Numbered from the stretch's first letter, positions 38,119 to 54,014 are shown. The stretch: DNA of 64,000 nt from Acidimicrobiia bacterium (GCA_026002935.1 BPGH01000001.1:2392501-2456500); one strand, 5' to 3'. Program-made: numbers and translations. The notes: a model not told the origin generated them from the letters alone.

Positions 38119-38871
38119 CTACGGCGCCAGGGCGCGCGCGACCGCCTCGTGCACCGCGCGCGCCGCGGCGGCGGGCTCGGCCGCGGCCGTCACCGCACGC
38201 CCGATCACGAGCAGGTCCGCGCCCGCGCGCGCGACCTGCTCGGGGGTGCCGACGCGGCGCTGGTCGTGCGCGTCCCCACCCGCGAGCCGCACGCCGGGGA
38301 CGACGGCGACGAGGTCCGCGCGGGCACGCTTCACCGCCGCGACCTCCTGCACCGAACACACGACCCCTCCGCAACCCGCGTCGATCGCCGCGCGCAGGCG
38401 CGTGTCGAACGCCGACGCGTCGGCGTCGCTCGTCAGCACGGTGACCGCGAGCGCGACGGGCGGCGCGTGCCCCGCGTCGCGCGCACCCTCGGCGAGCCCC
38501 TCGACGCCCGCGCGCAGCATGTCGACGCCACCGCTCGCGTGGAAGTTCACGTAGGCCGCGCCGAGCCTTCCGAGCACGCGCGCCGCGCGGCCGACCGTCG
38601 TCGGGATGTCGTGCAGCTTCAGGTCGGCGAACACCGCGAAGCCCATCCCCCCGAGGTGCTCGACCGCGGCCGGGCCCGCCGCCGAGAACAGCTCGAGGCC
38701 GACCTTCGCCACCCCGAACCAGGGCCCCACCCCGGCCGCCAGGCGCCCGGCCGCGGCCAGGTCGGGCACGTCGAGCGCGAGCGCCAGGCGGCGGCGTACC
38801 TCCGGGACCGGCCCGGCGCCGGGCCCCCCGCCGGGGCCGGGCGGCGCGGGAGGGACCGCCGCCGGGCTCAT
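38119..38871 (-). CDS. pyrF: Orotidine 5'-phosphate decarboxylase
   Basis: Last step to UMP. 250 residues. LALALDVPDLAAAGRLA starts the barrel; the catalytic FADLKLHDIPTTV (DxKxxDI) is intact. Then VTVLTSDADAS, VVPGVRLAGGDAHDQRRVGTP and GADLLVIGRAVTAA, the phosphate site. This is the short bacterial type, not the longer mycobacterial one. ATG 38871 overlaps the pyrD stop (ATGA). Final gene of the pyr operon. Confidence 0.96.
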   Translation of the reverse strand: MSPAAVPPAPPGPGGGPGAGPVPEVRRRLALALDVPDLAAAGRLAAGVGPWFGVAKVGLELFSAAGPAAVEHLGGMGFAVFADLKLHDIPTTVGRAARVLGRLGAAYVNFHASGGVDMLRAGVEGLAEGARDAGHAPPVALAVTVLTSDADASAFDTRLRAAIDAGCGGVVCSVQEVAAVKRARADLVAVVPGVRLAGGDAHDQRRVGTPEQVARAGADLLVIGRAVTAAAEPAAAARAVHEAVARALAP

Positions 38872-39815
38872 CGCATCGCCCCGGTCAGGTCGGCCACCCT
38901 CGACACCCCGTGCGACGCGCACCACGCGCGCAGCTCCTCGACGATGCGCAGGGTGGCGCGCGGCTCCGCGAACGTCGCGGTCCCGACACCGACCGCCGAC
39001 GCGCCGGCGAGCATCATCTCGGCCGCGTCGCGCCCGCACGTCACGCCGCCGGTCCCGATGATCGGCACGCCCGGCAGCGCGCGTGACACCTCCCAGACGG
39101 CGCGCAGCGCGATCGGCTTGATCGGCGCGCCGCTCAGGCCGCCGCCGCCCGCACCCAGCACCGGCGCGCGCGCGTCGGCGTCGACGGCGAGGCCCATCAC
39201 CGTGTTGACGAGCGTGAGGCCGGTCGCTCCCGCGTCGCGTGCCGCGCGCGCGATCACGACGACGTCGGTGACGTTCGGCGAGAGCTTGGCGAACACGGGC
39301 AACGCGTCACCGACGGCCTCCACGACGGCCCGCACCGCGGCGCGCGTCGCGTCGGCGGAGTGCGCGAACACGTCGCTGCGGTCCTCGACGTTCGGGCACG
39401 ACAGGTTGACCTCGACCGCGACGACGCGGCCCGCGGCCGCCTCGAGCGCGCGGGCGCAGGCCGCGTAGTCCTCGACGCTGCGGCCCCAGATCGACGCGAT
39501 CACCCGGGCGCCGCGCGCGACGAGCGCGGGCAGGTCGTCCGCGATCCAGCGCTCGACGCCCGGGCCGGGCAGGCCGACCGAGTTGAGCATGCCGCCGCCG
39601 GGCGCCCCGGTGACCCGCAGCGGGGGGTTGCCCGGCCACGGGTACGGCGCCACCGACTTCGCGGTCACGGCCCCCAGGCCGCGGGGGTCGCACACGCGGG
39701 CGACCTCGTCGCCGTGACCGAACGTGCCGGACGCCGCGACGACCGGGTTCGCCAGCACGACCGGGCCGAGCCGCACCGTGAGGTCGACGGCGGCCCGCCG
39801 GCGCGCCCGGCGCAC
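38868..39815 (-). CDS. pyrD: Dihydroorotate dehydrogenase, class 1B-like
   Basis: Oxidises dihydroorotate with FMN. 315 residues. [12 protein letters not shown] holds the class 1 catalytic Cys. Also present are [26 protein letters not shown] and [19 protein letters not shown]. Class 1B enzymes normally work with PyrK, an iron-sulfur/FAD subunit. No pyrK lies between carB and pyrD: the carB stop TGA is followed directly by GTG 39815. The electron acceptor is therefore an open question. Confidence 0.95.
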   Translation of the reverse strand: MRRARRRAAVDLTVRLGPVVLANPVVAASGTFGHGDEVARVCDPRGLGAVTAKSVAPYPWPGNPPLRVTGAPGGGMLNSVGLPGPGVERWIADDLPALVARGARVIASIWGRSVEDYAACARALEAAAGRVVAVEVNLSCPNVEDRSDVFAHSADATRAAVRAVVEAVGDALPVFAKLSPNVTDVVVIARAARDAGATGLTLVNTVMGLAVDADARAPVLGAGGGGLSGAPIKPIALRAVWEVSRALPGVPIIGTGGVTCGRDAAEMMLAGASAVGVGTATFAEPRATLRIVEELRAWCASHGVSRVADLTGAMR

Positions 39816-43133
<3,318 letters not shown>

Positions 43134-44234
43134 TCAGCGCCCCCCGTCACTCGTGCGCATCAGGTCGACGAACTCCTCGAACAGGTAGCGGGCGTCGTGC
43201 GGGCCCGGCCCGGCCTCGGGGTGGTACTGGACGCTGAACGCCTGCAGGTGCGCGCTGCGCACCCCCTCGACGTCACCGTCGTTGAGGTTGAGGTGGGTCA
43301 CCTCTGAACCTGCGGGCAAGGTCGAGGGATCGACGGCGTAGTTGTGGTTCTGGCTGGTGATCTCGACCCGCCCCGTCTCGAGCCGCCGGACCGGGTGGTT
43401 GGCGCCGTGGTGCCCGAACCGGAGCTTGAAGGTGCGGGCCCCCAGCGCCAGGCTCATGATCTGGTGCCCGAGGCAGATGCCGAACATCGGCACCCGCCCG
43501 AGCAGCGCCCGCACGTTCTCCTGCGCGCCGGTCACCGCGGCGGGGTCGCCCGGCCCGTTCGAGCAGAACACGCCGTCGGGCTCGCGCGCGAGCACCTCGG
43601 CCGCGGGTGTCGACGCGGGGACGACCTCGACCTTGCAGCCCGCGGCGACCAGCCGGTCGAGGATCGACCGCTTGATGCCGAAGTCGTACGCGACCACGTA
43701 GTACCCGGCGTCGTCGCGGCCGACCTCGTAGGGCTCGGCGGTGGTGACCCCCGCGACGAGGTCGCGGCCGTCGGTGCCGCCGTCGGCCTGCGCGGCGGCG
43801 AGCAGCACGTCGCGGTCGGCGGTGCCGAACGCCCCCGGCATCGCGCCCGCCTCGCGCAGGTGGCGGGTGAGGCGGCGGGTGTCGATCCCGGCGATGGCCG
43901 GCACGCGGTGGCGGCGCAGGAACCCGTCGAGGTCGTCGGTCGCCCGCCAGTTCGACGGGCGGCGCGCGAGGTCGCGCACGATCACCCCGCGGCAGTGCGG
44001 GACGCGGGCCTCGTCGTCGCCGGCGTTGACGCCGTAGTTGCCGACGTGCGGGTAGGTGAACGCGACGATCTGCCCCGCGTACGACGGATCGGTGACGATC
44101 TCCTGGTAGCCGGCGAGCGCCGTGTTGAACACGACCTCGCCCGCCGCCACGCCGCCCTCGGGCCGGTGGCCCGCCGCCACCCCCTCGAACGTCGTGCCGT
44201 CGGCGAGGACGAGCAGCGCCTCGGTGACCTTCAT
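43134..44234 (-). CDS. carA: Carbamoyl-phosphate synthase small subunit
   Basis: Glutamine amidotransferase subunit, 366 residues. N-terminal [20 protein letters not shown], then a class I GATase domain with [14 protein letters not shown] (nucleophilic Cys), [22 protein letters not shown] and [12 protein letters not shown] (His and Glu of the triad). ATG 44234 overlaps the pyrC stop as ATGA. Intact. Confidence 0.97.
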   Translation of the reverse strand: MKVTEALLVLADGTTFEGVAAGHRPEGGVAAGEVVFNTALAGYQEIVTDPSYAGQIVAFTYPHVGNYGVNAGDDEARVPHCRGVIVRDLARRPSNWRATDDLDGFLRRHRVPAIAGIDTRRLTRHLREAGAMPGAFGTADRDVLLAAAQADGGTDGRDLVAGVTTAEPYEVGRDDAGYYVVAYDFGIKRSILDRLVAAGCKVEVVPASTPAAEVLAREPDGVFCSNGPGDPAAVTGAQENVRALLGRVPMFGICLGHQIMSLALGARTFKLRFGHHGANHPVRRLETGRVEITSQNHNYAVDPSTLPAGSEVTHLNLNDGDVEGVRSAHLQAFSVQYHPEAGPGPHDARYLFEEFVDLMRTSDGGR

Positions 44235-45521
44235 GCGAGCGCCCCGTCGCGGACGGTCGGGCGGCCCCGCAGGATCGTGTGCCTCACCTTGCCGGTCAGC
44301 TTCCAACCCTCCCACGGCGTGTTGCGCGACTTGCTGGCGAGCGCGTGCGCGTCGACGACCCAGGAGTGCGCGGGGTCGAACACGCACAGGTTGGCGGGGC
44401 GCCCGGGCTCGACGGGGCCGCCGTGCCCGGCGGCGTCGAGGCCGGCGATGCGCGCCGGCGCCCACGACAGCGCCTCGAGGGCGCGGGCGGGGCTCACGAC
44501 GCCCGGCTCGACGAGCGTCGTCCACACGACGGCCAGCGCGGTCTCGACGCCGAGCATGCCCGGCGGCGCCTCCTCGAAGGGCTGTTCCTTCGTCTCGGGC
44601 GCGTGTGGCGCGTGGTCGGTCGCGATGGCGTCGATCGTGCCGTCGGCGAGCGCGCCGCGCAGCGCCTCGACGTCGCGGGCCGTGCGCAGCGGCGGGTTCA
44701 TCTTGAAGACGGGGTCGAACGTCGCGCAGGCCTCGTCGGTCAGCACCAGGTGCTGGGGGGTGCACTCGGCGGTCACCCGCACGCCCTGGGCGCGCGCCTC
44801 GCGCACGAGCTGCGCGGACTGCGCCGACGACAGGTGGAGCACGTGGTAGCGGCCGCCGGTGAGGCGCGCGAGCGCGAGGTCCCGCGCGACGATCGTCGAC
44901 TCGGCCTCCGCGGGGCGGCCCGGGATGCCGAGCCGGGCCGACCACTCGCCCTCGTTCATGTGGCCGCCCCGCACGAGCGCCGGGTCCTCCGCGTGCTGGG
45001 CGAGCACCGCACCCGGGAGCGCGGACGCGTACTCGAACGCGCGCCGCATCACGCCGGCGTCCGCGACGCAGTCGCCGTCGTCGGTGAAGATCCGCACGCC
45101 GAGGTCGTACAGCTCGCCGAGGGGCGCGAGCTCGCGGCCGGCGCGTCCCTTCGTGATGCACCCGGCGACGCGCACGTCGCACGCCGACCGCCGGCCGCGC
45201 GCCAGCACCGCCTCCACGACCGCGGCGTCGTCGAGCGGGGGTTCCGTGTTCGGCATGCACACGACGGCGGTGCACCCGCCGAGCGCGGCGGCGCGCGCGC
45301 CGTGCTCGACGTCCTCGGCGTCCTCGCGGCCGGGCTCCCGGAAGTGGACCTGCAGGTCGACGAGGCCCGGGGTGACGATCGCGCCGGACGCGTCGAGCAC
45401 GAGCGCGCCCGCGCCGGGGCTCAGGCCGGGCCCGACCTCCACGACCGTCCCGTCGACGACGCGCACGTCGGCGGTGCGCTCCCCCGCCGCGTCGAGCACC
45501 CGCCCGCCGGAGACGAGCAGC

Positions 45522-45529
<8 letters not shown>
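44231..45529 (-). CDS. pyrC: Dihydroorotase, with Gln in the first metal-His position
   Basis: Cyclises carbamoyl aspartate. Type I dihydroorotase of 432 residues. [20 protein letters not shown] is the first metal motif; the usual HxH reads QxH, so the first His is Gln. [20 protein letters not shown] (metal His), [13 protein letters not shown] (metal His) and [10 protein letters not shown] (catalytic Asp) are intact. The start is TTG 45529, overlapping pyrB by eight bases. No other dihydroorotase is in the window. Whether the Gln is tolerated or real is worth checking. Confidence 0.92.
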
Positions 45530-47112
<1,583 letters not shown>

Positions 47113-47173
47113 TCCCGCCGACGATACCAGCCGTGCGGGCGCGCGCCCGGCACCACTGCCCGGCACCCGCCGC

Positions 47174-48992
47174 TCAGCCGCGGGGCGCCGGCCCGGCTCG
47201 GGCCGCCGACGCGAGGATCTCCTCCGCGTGGCGCACCTCGTCCGCGCCGGCGCCGCCCGGCGCGAATAGCGCCCGGTCGACGGCGTCGCCGACGACCTCG
47301 AGCCGCGGGTCGCCGATGCGCGCCGCGATCGCGCGCGCGTACTCGCGGGGGGTCTCCGCCGGGGCGCGCGGCCGGCCCGCGGACCGGCCGATCCGTTCCA
47401 GCCGCGCCAGCGTGCGCGCGGGCCACGACCGGCGGCGGGCCGCCCGGCGGCGGGCCGCCCGCACGAGCCGGGGCGCCGCCGACACGGCCCACGCGGCGAC
47501 GGCGAGGGCCACCGCGAGCTGCGGCGCGTTCCGGCGCGCGGCGTCGATCCACGAGCCCGCCGGGGCGGCCTCGCCCGCGAGCGGCACCGAGGCGGTCGGG
47601 TCGAAGCCCTGCCAGCCGATCCCCGGGAACCAGACCTCGGCCCAGGCGTGCGCGTCGCGCTCGCGCACGACGAACCGACCCGAGAGCGGGTCGAGCTCGC
47701 CGGGCACGAAGCCGGTGGCCAGACGGGCGGGGATGCCGACCGCGCGCGCCATCACGACGAGGCTGCTCGCCACCTGCTCGCACCAGCCGAGGCGGCTCTC
47801 GAACAGGAAGTGATCGACCACGTCGACGCCCGCGGGCGACAGCGGGGCGTCGAGCGAGTAGCGCGTGTTCGCGCCGAGCCAGGCCTCGAACGCACGGATC
47901 GTGTCGTAGGTCGTCGGCGCCCCGGCCGCGATCTCCTCGGCGAGCGCCCGCACCCGCGGCGTCGCGACGGGCGGCTGCGCGTAGCGGTCGAGGACCTCCT
48001 CCGGCACCGCGCGCGCGTCGGCGGCCCGCAGGGCCTCCTCGGTCGGCAGGAGGCTCCGGCTCGTGACCGTGTAGACCGAGCCGCGCCCGAAGCCGCCGAC
48101 GACCCCGGCGGTGCCGTCGGGGCGCCCGACGACCAGCTTGTCGGAGCGCACCGACACCGGGCTCGGCGCCGCGAACACGATCTCGGAGAACCGGGCCTCG
48201 ACCCGGAAGGTCTGGCGCAGCTCCTCGCCGCCCCGGGCGGCGAGGTCGTACTCGTCGGTCACGAGCGCCACGGCGCCGCCGTCGCGGTCGAGCGCCACCA
48301 CCTGCGGGTCCGAGCGCGTCCAGGTGCGGCCGTCCCAGCGGTCGAAGGTCTCCCCCCGCCAGAAGTCGGCGCGCGGCGCGTCCACGGTGAACACCACCTC
48401 GTCCGACAGGCGGGGCCGGCTCGTCATGTCGATCGCGTCGGAGGCCTTGAGCGAGCCGGGCGCGGCGGCGCTGTCCTCGAAGGTCGGCAGCAGGCCGGGC
48501 CAGACGCGGCGGCCGAGCTCCTCCGTCAGCGGCGGCACGGCGACGACCACGACGACCGCGACGACGACCGCGACCGCGGCGGTCGACGCGCGCCACCTCC
48601 GGCACCCGTCCCTCCAGGGGGGCCGCGCCGGCGGCCGGCCGGGCGCGCTCGGCGTCGGCGCGGTCGACGAGCACGACCGCGACCAGCGTCGCCGCCGCCC
48701 ACACCACGAGCAGCCCCGAGTCGGTGGCGGGGACGCGGCGTGGCGCATCGCGCCGAGGCCCGCGATGCCGCAGCAGGAGCACGGTGACCCGCCGGGTCGG
48801 CAGCGACGGCAGCGCGAGCACGGCGAGGGCCCCCGCGAGGCCCGCGGCGAGCGCGCCGCCGAGGACGGGCACACCGAGGCGCGGCGCCGCGACCGCCCCG
48901 ACCGCGCCGAGGGCGCACGCGCACGCGGCGGCGACCGGCCACCACGGCGAGCCCGGCGCGGCCGGGTGCGGGCGCCCGGGCCGGGCGTTCAT
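47174..48992 (-). CDS. TgpA-like transmembrane transglutaminase (one frameshift)
   Basis: Membrane protein of about 605 residues. The N-terminus has several hydrophobic helices (about 1-150), then a periplasmic or extracellular region with a transglutaminase-like core: LGWCEQVASSLVVMARAVGIPAR (Cys), RDAHAWAEVWFPG (His) and GFDPTASV (Asp). A further helix (about residues 450-470) and a cytoplasmic Arg/Ala-rich tail follow. The frame breaks near 48600 between the first helices and the rest. ATG 48992 overlaps the DUF58 stop (ATGA). With DUF58 and MoxR it forms a widespread trio of unclear role, possibly envelope assembly or secretion. Confidence 0.85.
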
Positions 48993-49993
48993 CCGGCCGC
49001 CCCGGGGACCGGGGAGCCCGGCCCGGCGAACGCGCCGGCCCGCACGTGCTCGGCGGCCCAGCCGTCGGGCGGCTCGGCCGGCCGGCCCGCGGTCGCCCGG
49101 GCGAGGCGGCGGCCCAGTTCGCGTGCGTCACCCACCGGCGCGCCCACGGGCACGCCGGCCTCGCAGGTGCACAGGTGGAGGCGCCCGCCCCGCCCGAGCA
49201 GCGCGCGGCCGATCCCCGCCGCGAGGCTCGCCGCCGCCTCGGCGGCGGCCTCGGGGCCGGTCAGGTCGACGACGAGCGCGAGGCCCTCGCCGGCCGGCGG
49301 CTCGTGCTCCCGGACCACGAGCTCGCCGCGGCGCGCGCTCGTCGGCCAGTGCACGAGACGGGCCGGGTCGCCCGGCACGTACGGGCGGACCGTCCGCACC
49401 GCGTCCGCGCCCGCCGGGCCCGGCGCCGCGCGCGCGGGCACCTCCGTCGTGGGGGGCACGGGCCGCGCCCGTGCCCCCACGCGCGCCGGGCGGGGGCCGA
49501 CCGCGCACGGCACCGGGCAGCCGGACCCGCGCCTGGCGGGTGCGCACGAACACGCCGAGCGGGGCCGACGTGCGCACCTGCACGCGCACGTGCGTCCACA
49601 CGCCCCGGCGCGTCGCGGCGTGCGGGACCGTGACGGTCGCGGGGGCGGCCGTGCGCCACCACTCGCCGGGCGGGTCGAGGAGCCGCAGCTCGAGGCGCGC
49701 CGCGCGCCCGGCGACCGTGACGCGGACCGGCACCTCGTCGCCGACGGTCGCGTCGGGCGGCGCGACCGCGTCCAGGCGGACGCGCGCGAGCGTGACGACC
49801 GGCCAGACGACGCCGACCGACGACGAGCGTGAACGCGAACACCCCGACGGCGACCGCCCGTTCCTCGCCGCCCGCGCTCCCGGTGGCGACGCCGTAGGCG
49901 CCGATCACGAACAGCACGACGGCGGTCATCGTCAGGTCGCCCGGGCCGTGGCCCCGGGCGCGCCGCTGCGCGCGGCGGCGCCGCGGCGCTCAC
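48989..49993 (-). CDS. DUF58 domain-containing protein (about three frameshifts)
   Basis: Partner of MoxR ATPases, with a von Willebrand A-like C-terminal fold. The diagnostic segment VRPYVPGDPARLVHWPTSAR then LVVREHEPPAGEGLALVVDL is intact. The N-terminus has one membrane segment (AVVLFVIGAYGVATG), then a beta-rich region (VPVRVTVAGRAARLELRLLD). Breaks near 49960, 49800 and 49500 are needed to join the parts. GTG 49993 overlaps the moxR stop (GTGA); a later ATG at 49929 is the alternative if the first break is not real. About 335 residues. Confidence 0.8.
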   Translation of the reverse strand: MSAAAPPRAAARPGPRPGRPDDDRRRAVRDRRLRRRHRERGRRGTGGRRRGVRVHARRRSASSGRSSRSRASAWTRSRRPTRPSATRCRSASRSPGARRASSCGSSTRPASGGARPPPRPSRSRTPRRAGACGRTCACRCARRPRSACSCAPARRGSGCPVPCAVGPRPARVGARARPVPPTTEVPARAAPGPAGADAVRTVRPYVPGDPARLVHWPTSARRGELVVREHEPPAGEGLALVVDLTGPEAAAEAAASLAAGIGRALLGRGGRLHLCTCEAGVPVGAPVGDARELGRRLARATAGRPAEPPDGWAAEHVRAGAFAGPGSPVPGAAG

Positions 49994-50958
49994 GGCAGGG
50001 GGCCGGCGACCGCCCCGACGATCTCGCGCACCAGGCGCGTCCCCGCGTCCGGCTGGACGCCCTGCGCGAGCACGATCCGGTGGCCGAGCGCCGCGGGCGC
50101 GACCGCCTTGACGTCGTCGGGGGACACGAAGTCGCGCTGCATCACGGTCGCGTGCGCGCGGGCGGCGTGCAGCAGCGAGCGGCTCGCCCGCGGCGACGCG
50201 CCGAGCACGCACGCCGGGTGCGCGCGGGTCGCCTCGACGACGTCGAGCACGTAGTCGACCACCGGCTGGGCGCAGTGCACGTGCCGCACCGCCGCGACGG
50301 CGGCGGCGAGCTCCGCCGGGGACGTGACCGGCACGATGCGGTCGAGCGCGTCGACGCCGCCGTGCCCGGTCAGGATCTCCCGCTCGGCGGCACGGCCGGG
50401 CAGGCCGAGCAGCGCGACGATCGCGAACCGGTCGAGCTGGCTCTCGGGCAGCGGGAACGTGCCGGCGCTGCCGTAGGGGTTCTGGGTCGCGATGCAGAAG
50501 AACGGGACGGGCAGGGGGTGCGTCTCGCCGTCGACGGTCACCTGGTGCTCCTCCATCGGCTCGAGGAGCGCGGCCTGGGTGCGCGGCGACGCGCGGTTGA
50601 TCTCGTCGACGAGCAGCACGTTCGCGAACACCGGCCCGGGACGGAACTCCCACTCCCCGTGCGCGGCCCGTACACCGACGTGCCGGTCACGTCGGCCGGC
50701 AACAGGTCGGGGGTGCACTGCACCCGCCCGAACCGCCCCCCGATCGCGGCCGCGAGCGACTTCGCGAGGAGCGTCTTGCCGGTGCCCGGCACGCCCTCGA
50801 CGAGCAGGTGGCCGCCCGCGAGCAGCGCGACGAGCGCGAGCCGCACCGTGTCGGGCGCGCCCCGGACCGCCTGCTCGACCGCCGTCCCGCAACGACGCCG
50901 CGACCGGCCGGGGGTCTCGCAACGGGGCGCCGGCCACCGGCGCGATCGGGTGCTGCAT
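49990..50958 (-). CDS. MoxR-family AAA+ ATPase (two frameshifts)
   Basis: AAA+ chaperone-like ATPase, about 322 residues. Walker A EGVPGTGKTLLAKSLA, Walker B VLLVDEINRASPRTQAALLE, sensor 1 FFCIATQNPYGSAGTFPLPE and sensor-2 lid GASPRASRSLLHAAR are visible. Breaks near 50885 and 50665 interrupt the frame. ATG 50958. It usually acts with DUF58 and transglutaminase proteins in maturation of secreted or metal-containing complexes; the target here is unknown. The 75-bp region upstream contains GCCGATAC at 51022-51015, which I discuss under the findings. Confidence 0.85.
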   Translation of the reverse strand: MQHPIAPVAGAPLRDPRPVAASLRDGGRAGGPGRARHGAARARRAARGRPPARRGRAGHRQDAPREVARGRDRGAVRAGAVHPRPVAGRRDRHVGVRAAHGEWEFRPGPVFANVLLVDEINRASPRTQAALLEPMEEHQVTVDGETHPLPVPFFCIATQNPYGSAGTFPLPESQLDRFAIVALLGLPGRAAEREILTGHGGVDALDRIVPVTSPAELAAAVAAVRHVHCAQPVVDYVLDVVEATRAHPACVLGASPRASRSLLHAARAHATVMQRDFVSPDDVKAVAPAALGHRIVLAQGVQPDAGTRLVREIVGAVAGPLP

Positions 50959-51033
50959 GCTCGGTTCAGGGTAGGCGAGCCCGGGGAGCCCGCGGCCGCG
51001 TTCGTCCGACGCGGGTATCGGCCGCGGCGGCGC

Positions 51034-51581
51034 TCACCTGTTGCGCGAATCGACGCCGGGGTCGTCGGGCATCTCGGCCAGCAGCAGTTCGACGTGGTCG
51101 GCCACGAGGCCGGTGAGCCAGTCGAGCAGCATCCGGGCCTGCTCGCCCTCCGCCGGGGCGGGCGCCGGCGCGCGCCGGGTCCCCGCGGCCCGCCGTGCGG
51201 CTCCTCGAGGAGCGCGGCGAGCGCGAGCCGCAGGTCGTTCACCGAGCGCAGGAGCCGGTCCTCCTGCCCGGCGTCGAGCACCAGCTCGACCCGGCCGCGG
51301 GCGGGCACGGCCGCGTCGAGCAGCCGCCGGATCTCGTCGAAGGCGGCCACCCGGGCGTCGACCAGCTCGCCGTGCACCAGCTCGCGCCACTGCGCCTCCG
51401 CCTCCTCCTCGGTCGGGTCGAGGTAGGCGCGCGGCGCCAGCCGCCGGGCCGCGGCGTTGTCGGCGCCCGGGTCGGCGACGAGCCCGCGGACCTCGGCGAG
51501 CAGCATCCCGAGCATCGCGGCCTCGCCCTCGAGCAGGCGGACGCGCAGGCCGCCGTCGCGCGTCCGCTCGAACGTGCGCAC
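51034..51581 (-). CDS. DUF2017 family protein (one frameshift)
   Basis: About 182 residues, all-alpha, unknown function. The N-terminal FERTRDGGLRVRLLEGEAAML and the middle region RELVHGELVDARVAAFDEI are typical of DUF2017. The frame breaks near 51195; the restored C-terminus is ARMLLDWLTGLVADHVELLL and ends at 51034. GTG 51581 overlaps nothing but lies one base from the clpS stop. The clpS-DUF2017 pair is conserved in Actinobacteria, suggesting a link to Clp proteolysis. Confidence 0.8.
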
Positions 51582-51582
51582 G

Positions 51583-51888
51583 TCAGTCGTCCCGCTGCAG
51601 CGTGGCCCACAGGCCGTGCGCGTGCAGGCGCGCGACGTCGGCCTCGCACTTCTCCCGGGTGCCGCTCGCCACGACCGCGCTCCCCTCGTGGTGCACCTGC
51701 AGCATGAGCCGTGTCGCCTTCTCGCGCGAGTAGCCGAAGAGCTTCTGGAACACGAACACGACGTAGCTCATCAGGTTGACCGGGTCGTCCCACACGATCA
51801 CGATCCACGGCCGCTCGCCGCGTTCGGCGCCGGCCCCGAGCAGCTCCTCGACCGTGTCGGGGACGACGATCGTCTCGGTGCCGCTCAT
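51583..51888 (-). CDS. clpS: ATP-dependent Clp protease adaptor ClpS
   Basis: N-end-rule adaptor that delivers substrates to ClpC/ClpA. 101 residues. [20 protein letters not shown] is the hallmark binding region (DDPxNxMxYV), followed by [19 protein letters not shown] and [19 protein letters not shown]. The N-terminal 25 residues form the flexible tail. ATG 51888 lies four bases after the nusB stop. Confidence 0.97.
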   Translation of the reverse strand: MSGTETIVVPDTVEELLGAGAERGERPWIVIVWDDPVNLMSYVVFVFQKLFGYSREKATRLMLQVHHEGSAVVASGTREKCEADVARLHAHGLWATLQRDD

Positions 51889-51892
51889 CGCC

Positions 51893-52303
51893 TCACCCGC
51901 CCGCGGCCTCCGGCGCGCCCCGGACCGCCTCGGCGATCCGCGACAGCAGGCCGTTCACGAAGCGGCCCGAGTCCTTCGTCGAGTACTGCTTCGCGAGCTC
52001 GACGGCCTCCGAGATGACGACCGCCGTCGGCACGTCCGGCACCCAGCCCAGCTCGAAGGTGCCCAGGCGCAGGAGCGTGCGGTCGACGACCGGCATCCGC
52101 TCGATCGCCCAGTGCTCCGAGTACTTGCTGATCAGCGCGTCGATCTCCTCCCGGTGCGCCTCGACCCCGAGCACGAGGCGCACGGCGTAGGGGTCGGGAG
52201 GGACCGGGAGGTCGGCGAGCAGCTCGCTCGGGGCGAGGTCACGTTGCTCGCACTCGTACGCCAGGCCGAGGGCTCGCTCCCGCGCCTCGCGTCGTGTCGG
52301 CAC
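51893..52303 (-). CDS. nusB: Transcription antitermination factor NusB
   Basis: Binds boxA RNA with NusE for rRNA antitermination. 136 residues, all-alpha. [39 protein letters not shown] and [25 protein letters not shown] are diagnostic (quoted in parts). GTG 52303 lies 21 bp after the efp stop. Standard neighbour of efp in Actinobacteria. Confidence 0.96.
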   Translation of the reverse strand: MPTRREARERALGLAYECEQRDLAPSELLADLPVPPDPYAVRLVLGVEAHREEIDALISKYSEHWAIERMPVVDRTLLRLGTFELGWVPDVPTAVVISEAVELAKQYSTKDSGRFVNGLLSRIAEAVRGAPEAAGG

Positions 52304-52324
52304 GTCGTCCTCCCCGCCTCCGGC

Positions 52325-52885
52325 TCACGCCCTCGACAGGTACTCGCCGGTGCGCGTGTCGACCTTGATGCGGTCGCCCGTGTCGACGAACAGCGGGACC
52401 TGCACGACCAGGCCGGTCTCGAGCGTCGCGGGCTTGCGCGCGCCCGAGACGCGGTCGCCCTGGATGCCGGGCTCGGTCTCGGTCACGGTGAGCTCGACCG
52501 CCGCGGGGAGGTCGACGCCGATCACCTCGCCCTTGTACACCGGCAGGACGGCCGTGTCGCCCTCCTTCAGGTAGTTGACCGCGTCGCCGACCGAGGCGCG
52601 CGCGACGTGGAGCTGCTCGTACGTCTCGTTGTCCATGAAGACGTAGTCGTCGCCCTCGCGGTACAGGAACTGCATCTCGCGCTTGTCGATGACGGCGAGC
52701 GGCACCTTCTCGTCGGCGCGGAAGGTCTTGTCGAGCACCGCGCCGGTGCGGAAGTTCTTGAGCTTGGTGCGCACGAACGCGCCGCCCTTGCCGGGCTTGA
52801 CGTGCTGGAACTCGACCACGGTCATCAGCCCTTCGGGCAGGTCGAGCGCCATGCCGTTCTTCAGGTCGTTGGTGGAGACACTCAC
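52325..52885 (-). CDS. efp: Translation elongation factor P
   Basis: Rescues ribosomes at polyproline stretches, which are frequent in this GC-rich proteome. 186 residues in three beta-barrel domains. [20 protein letters not shown] carries the tip Lys (PGKGG) that some bacteria modify. [17 protein letters not shown] and the closing [17 protein letters not shown] are typical. GTG 52885 has AAGGAA upstream. 25 bp after the pepQ stop. Confidence 0.97.
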   Translation of the reverse strand: MSVSTNDLKNGMALDLPEGLMTVVEFQHVKPGKGGAFVRTKLKNFRTGAVLDKTFRADEKVPLAVIDKREMQFLYREGDDYVFMDNETYEQLHVARASVGDAVNYLKEGDTAVLPVYKGEVIGVDLPAAVELTVTETEPGIQGDRVSGARKPATLETGLVVQVPLFVDTGDRIKVDTRTGEYLSRA

Positions 52886-52910
52886 GGGACGCGTTCCTTC
52901 AGGGGGTCGG

Positions 52911-54014
52911 TCACAGCACGAGCTCCTTGGGGGCGAGCGTCAGCGGCTCGGCGCCGGTCGCGGTGACGACGACGGTGTCCTCGATGCGCACGCCACCGAC
53001 GCCGGGCACGTAGACGCCCGGCTCGACCGTGACGACGTCGCCGGCGAGCAAGGTATCACGGGCGCTCGACGCGACCCTCGGGGCCTCGTGGATCTCGAGC
53101 CCGACGCCGTGGCCCGTCGAGTGCGAGAAGGCGTCGGCGAGGCCGGCCGCGGCGATCACGTCACGCGACGCCTTGTCGACCGCCGCGCACTCGACGTCCG
53201 CCGCGACGGCGTCGCGGCCCGCGGCCTGGCTCTCGAGCACGACGGAGAAGAGCCGGCGGGCCTCGGGCCCGGGGTCGCCGACCCACACGGTGCGCGTCAT
53301 GTCGGAGCAGTAGCCGTCGACGACGCACCCGAAGTCGCAGACCACCAGCTCGCCGCGCCGGATCACCCGGTCGGTCGGGCGCGCGTGCGGCATCGCGCCG
53401 TTGGGCCCGGCCGCGACGATCGGGTCGAAGCTGGTGCCCGACGCGCCCCGCTCGCGCATCGCGAACTCGAGCTCCAGGGCGAACTGCCGCTCCGTGACCC
53501 CCTCCGCGAGGCGCGTCACCACCGCGGCGAACGCGTCGTCGGCGATCGCGCACGCCCGGCGGATCCGGTCGAGCTCGCCGGCGTCCTTGACGCGCCGCAG
53601 GCCCTCGACGGGCGTGCCCGCGGGCACCACCTCGGCGCCGAGGGCGGCGGCGTACTCGCGCTGGTCGGCCCAGGTCACGGAGTGCTCCTCGAGCCCGACG
53701 CGGTCGTGTCCGCGCACCGCGGCGGCGAGCAGCTCCCGCTGCGCCGCCGCGGTGAGCCCGATCCCGACGCGGGCGGGCACCCCGCTCGTGCCGAGCTGCT
53801 CCTCGGCCTGCGTGGCGTAGCGCCCGTCGGTGACGAGCAGCGCGTCGTCGGCCGTGACCAGCAGCACGCCCGCGGAGCCGGTGAACCCGGTCAGGTAGCG
53901 GACGTTCTCGCGCTTGGTCACGAGCAGCGCGGGGAGCCCGGCCGCGGCGAGGCGCTCGCGCAGGCGCGGGAGGCGGCCCGCGACGTCGAGCGGGGCGAGC
54001 GGCGCGGCACTCAT
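52911..54014 (-). CDS. pepQ: Xaa-Pro aminopeptidase/dipeptidase (M24B)
   Basis: Metallopeptidase that cleaves X-Pro bonds. 367 residues. A creatinase-like N-terminal domain ([16 protein letters not shown]) precedes the pita-bread fold. Metal ligands are seen as [23 protein letters not shown] (two Asp), [15 protein letters not shown] (His), [11 protein letters not shown] (Glu) and [11 protein letters not shown] (Glu). ATG 54014 overlaps the aroQ stop as ATGA. Typical aroQ-pepQ-efp order of Actinobacteria. Confidence 0.95.
   Translation of the reverse strand: MSAAPLAPLDVAGRLPRLRERLAAAGLPALLVTKRENVRYLTGFTGSAGVLLVTADDALLVTDGRYATQAEEQLGTSGVPARVGIGLTAAAQRELLAAAVRGHDRVGLEEHSVTWADQREYAAALGAEVVPAGTPVEGLRRVKDAGELDRIRRACAIADDAFAAVVTRLAEGVTERQFALELEFAMRERGASGTSFDPIVAAGPNGAMPHARPTDRVIRRGELVVCDFGCVVDGYCSDMTRTVWVGDPGPEARRLFSVVLESQAAGRDAVAADVECAAVDKASRDVIAAAGLADAFSHSTGHGVGLEIHEAPRVASSARDTLLAGDVVTVEPGVYVPGVGGVRIEDTVVVTATGAEPLTLAPKELVL

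Noticed and set aside
51015-51022. GCCGATAC before moxR as a fourth sigma-28 promoter
   Set aside because: The -35 position reads AACAG, which does not match TCAAG/TAAA, so I do not count it.
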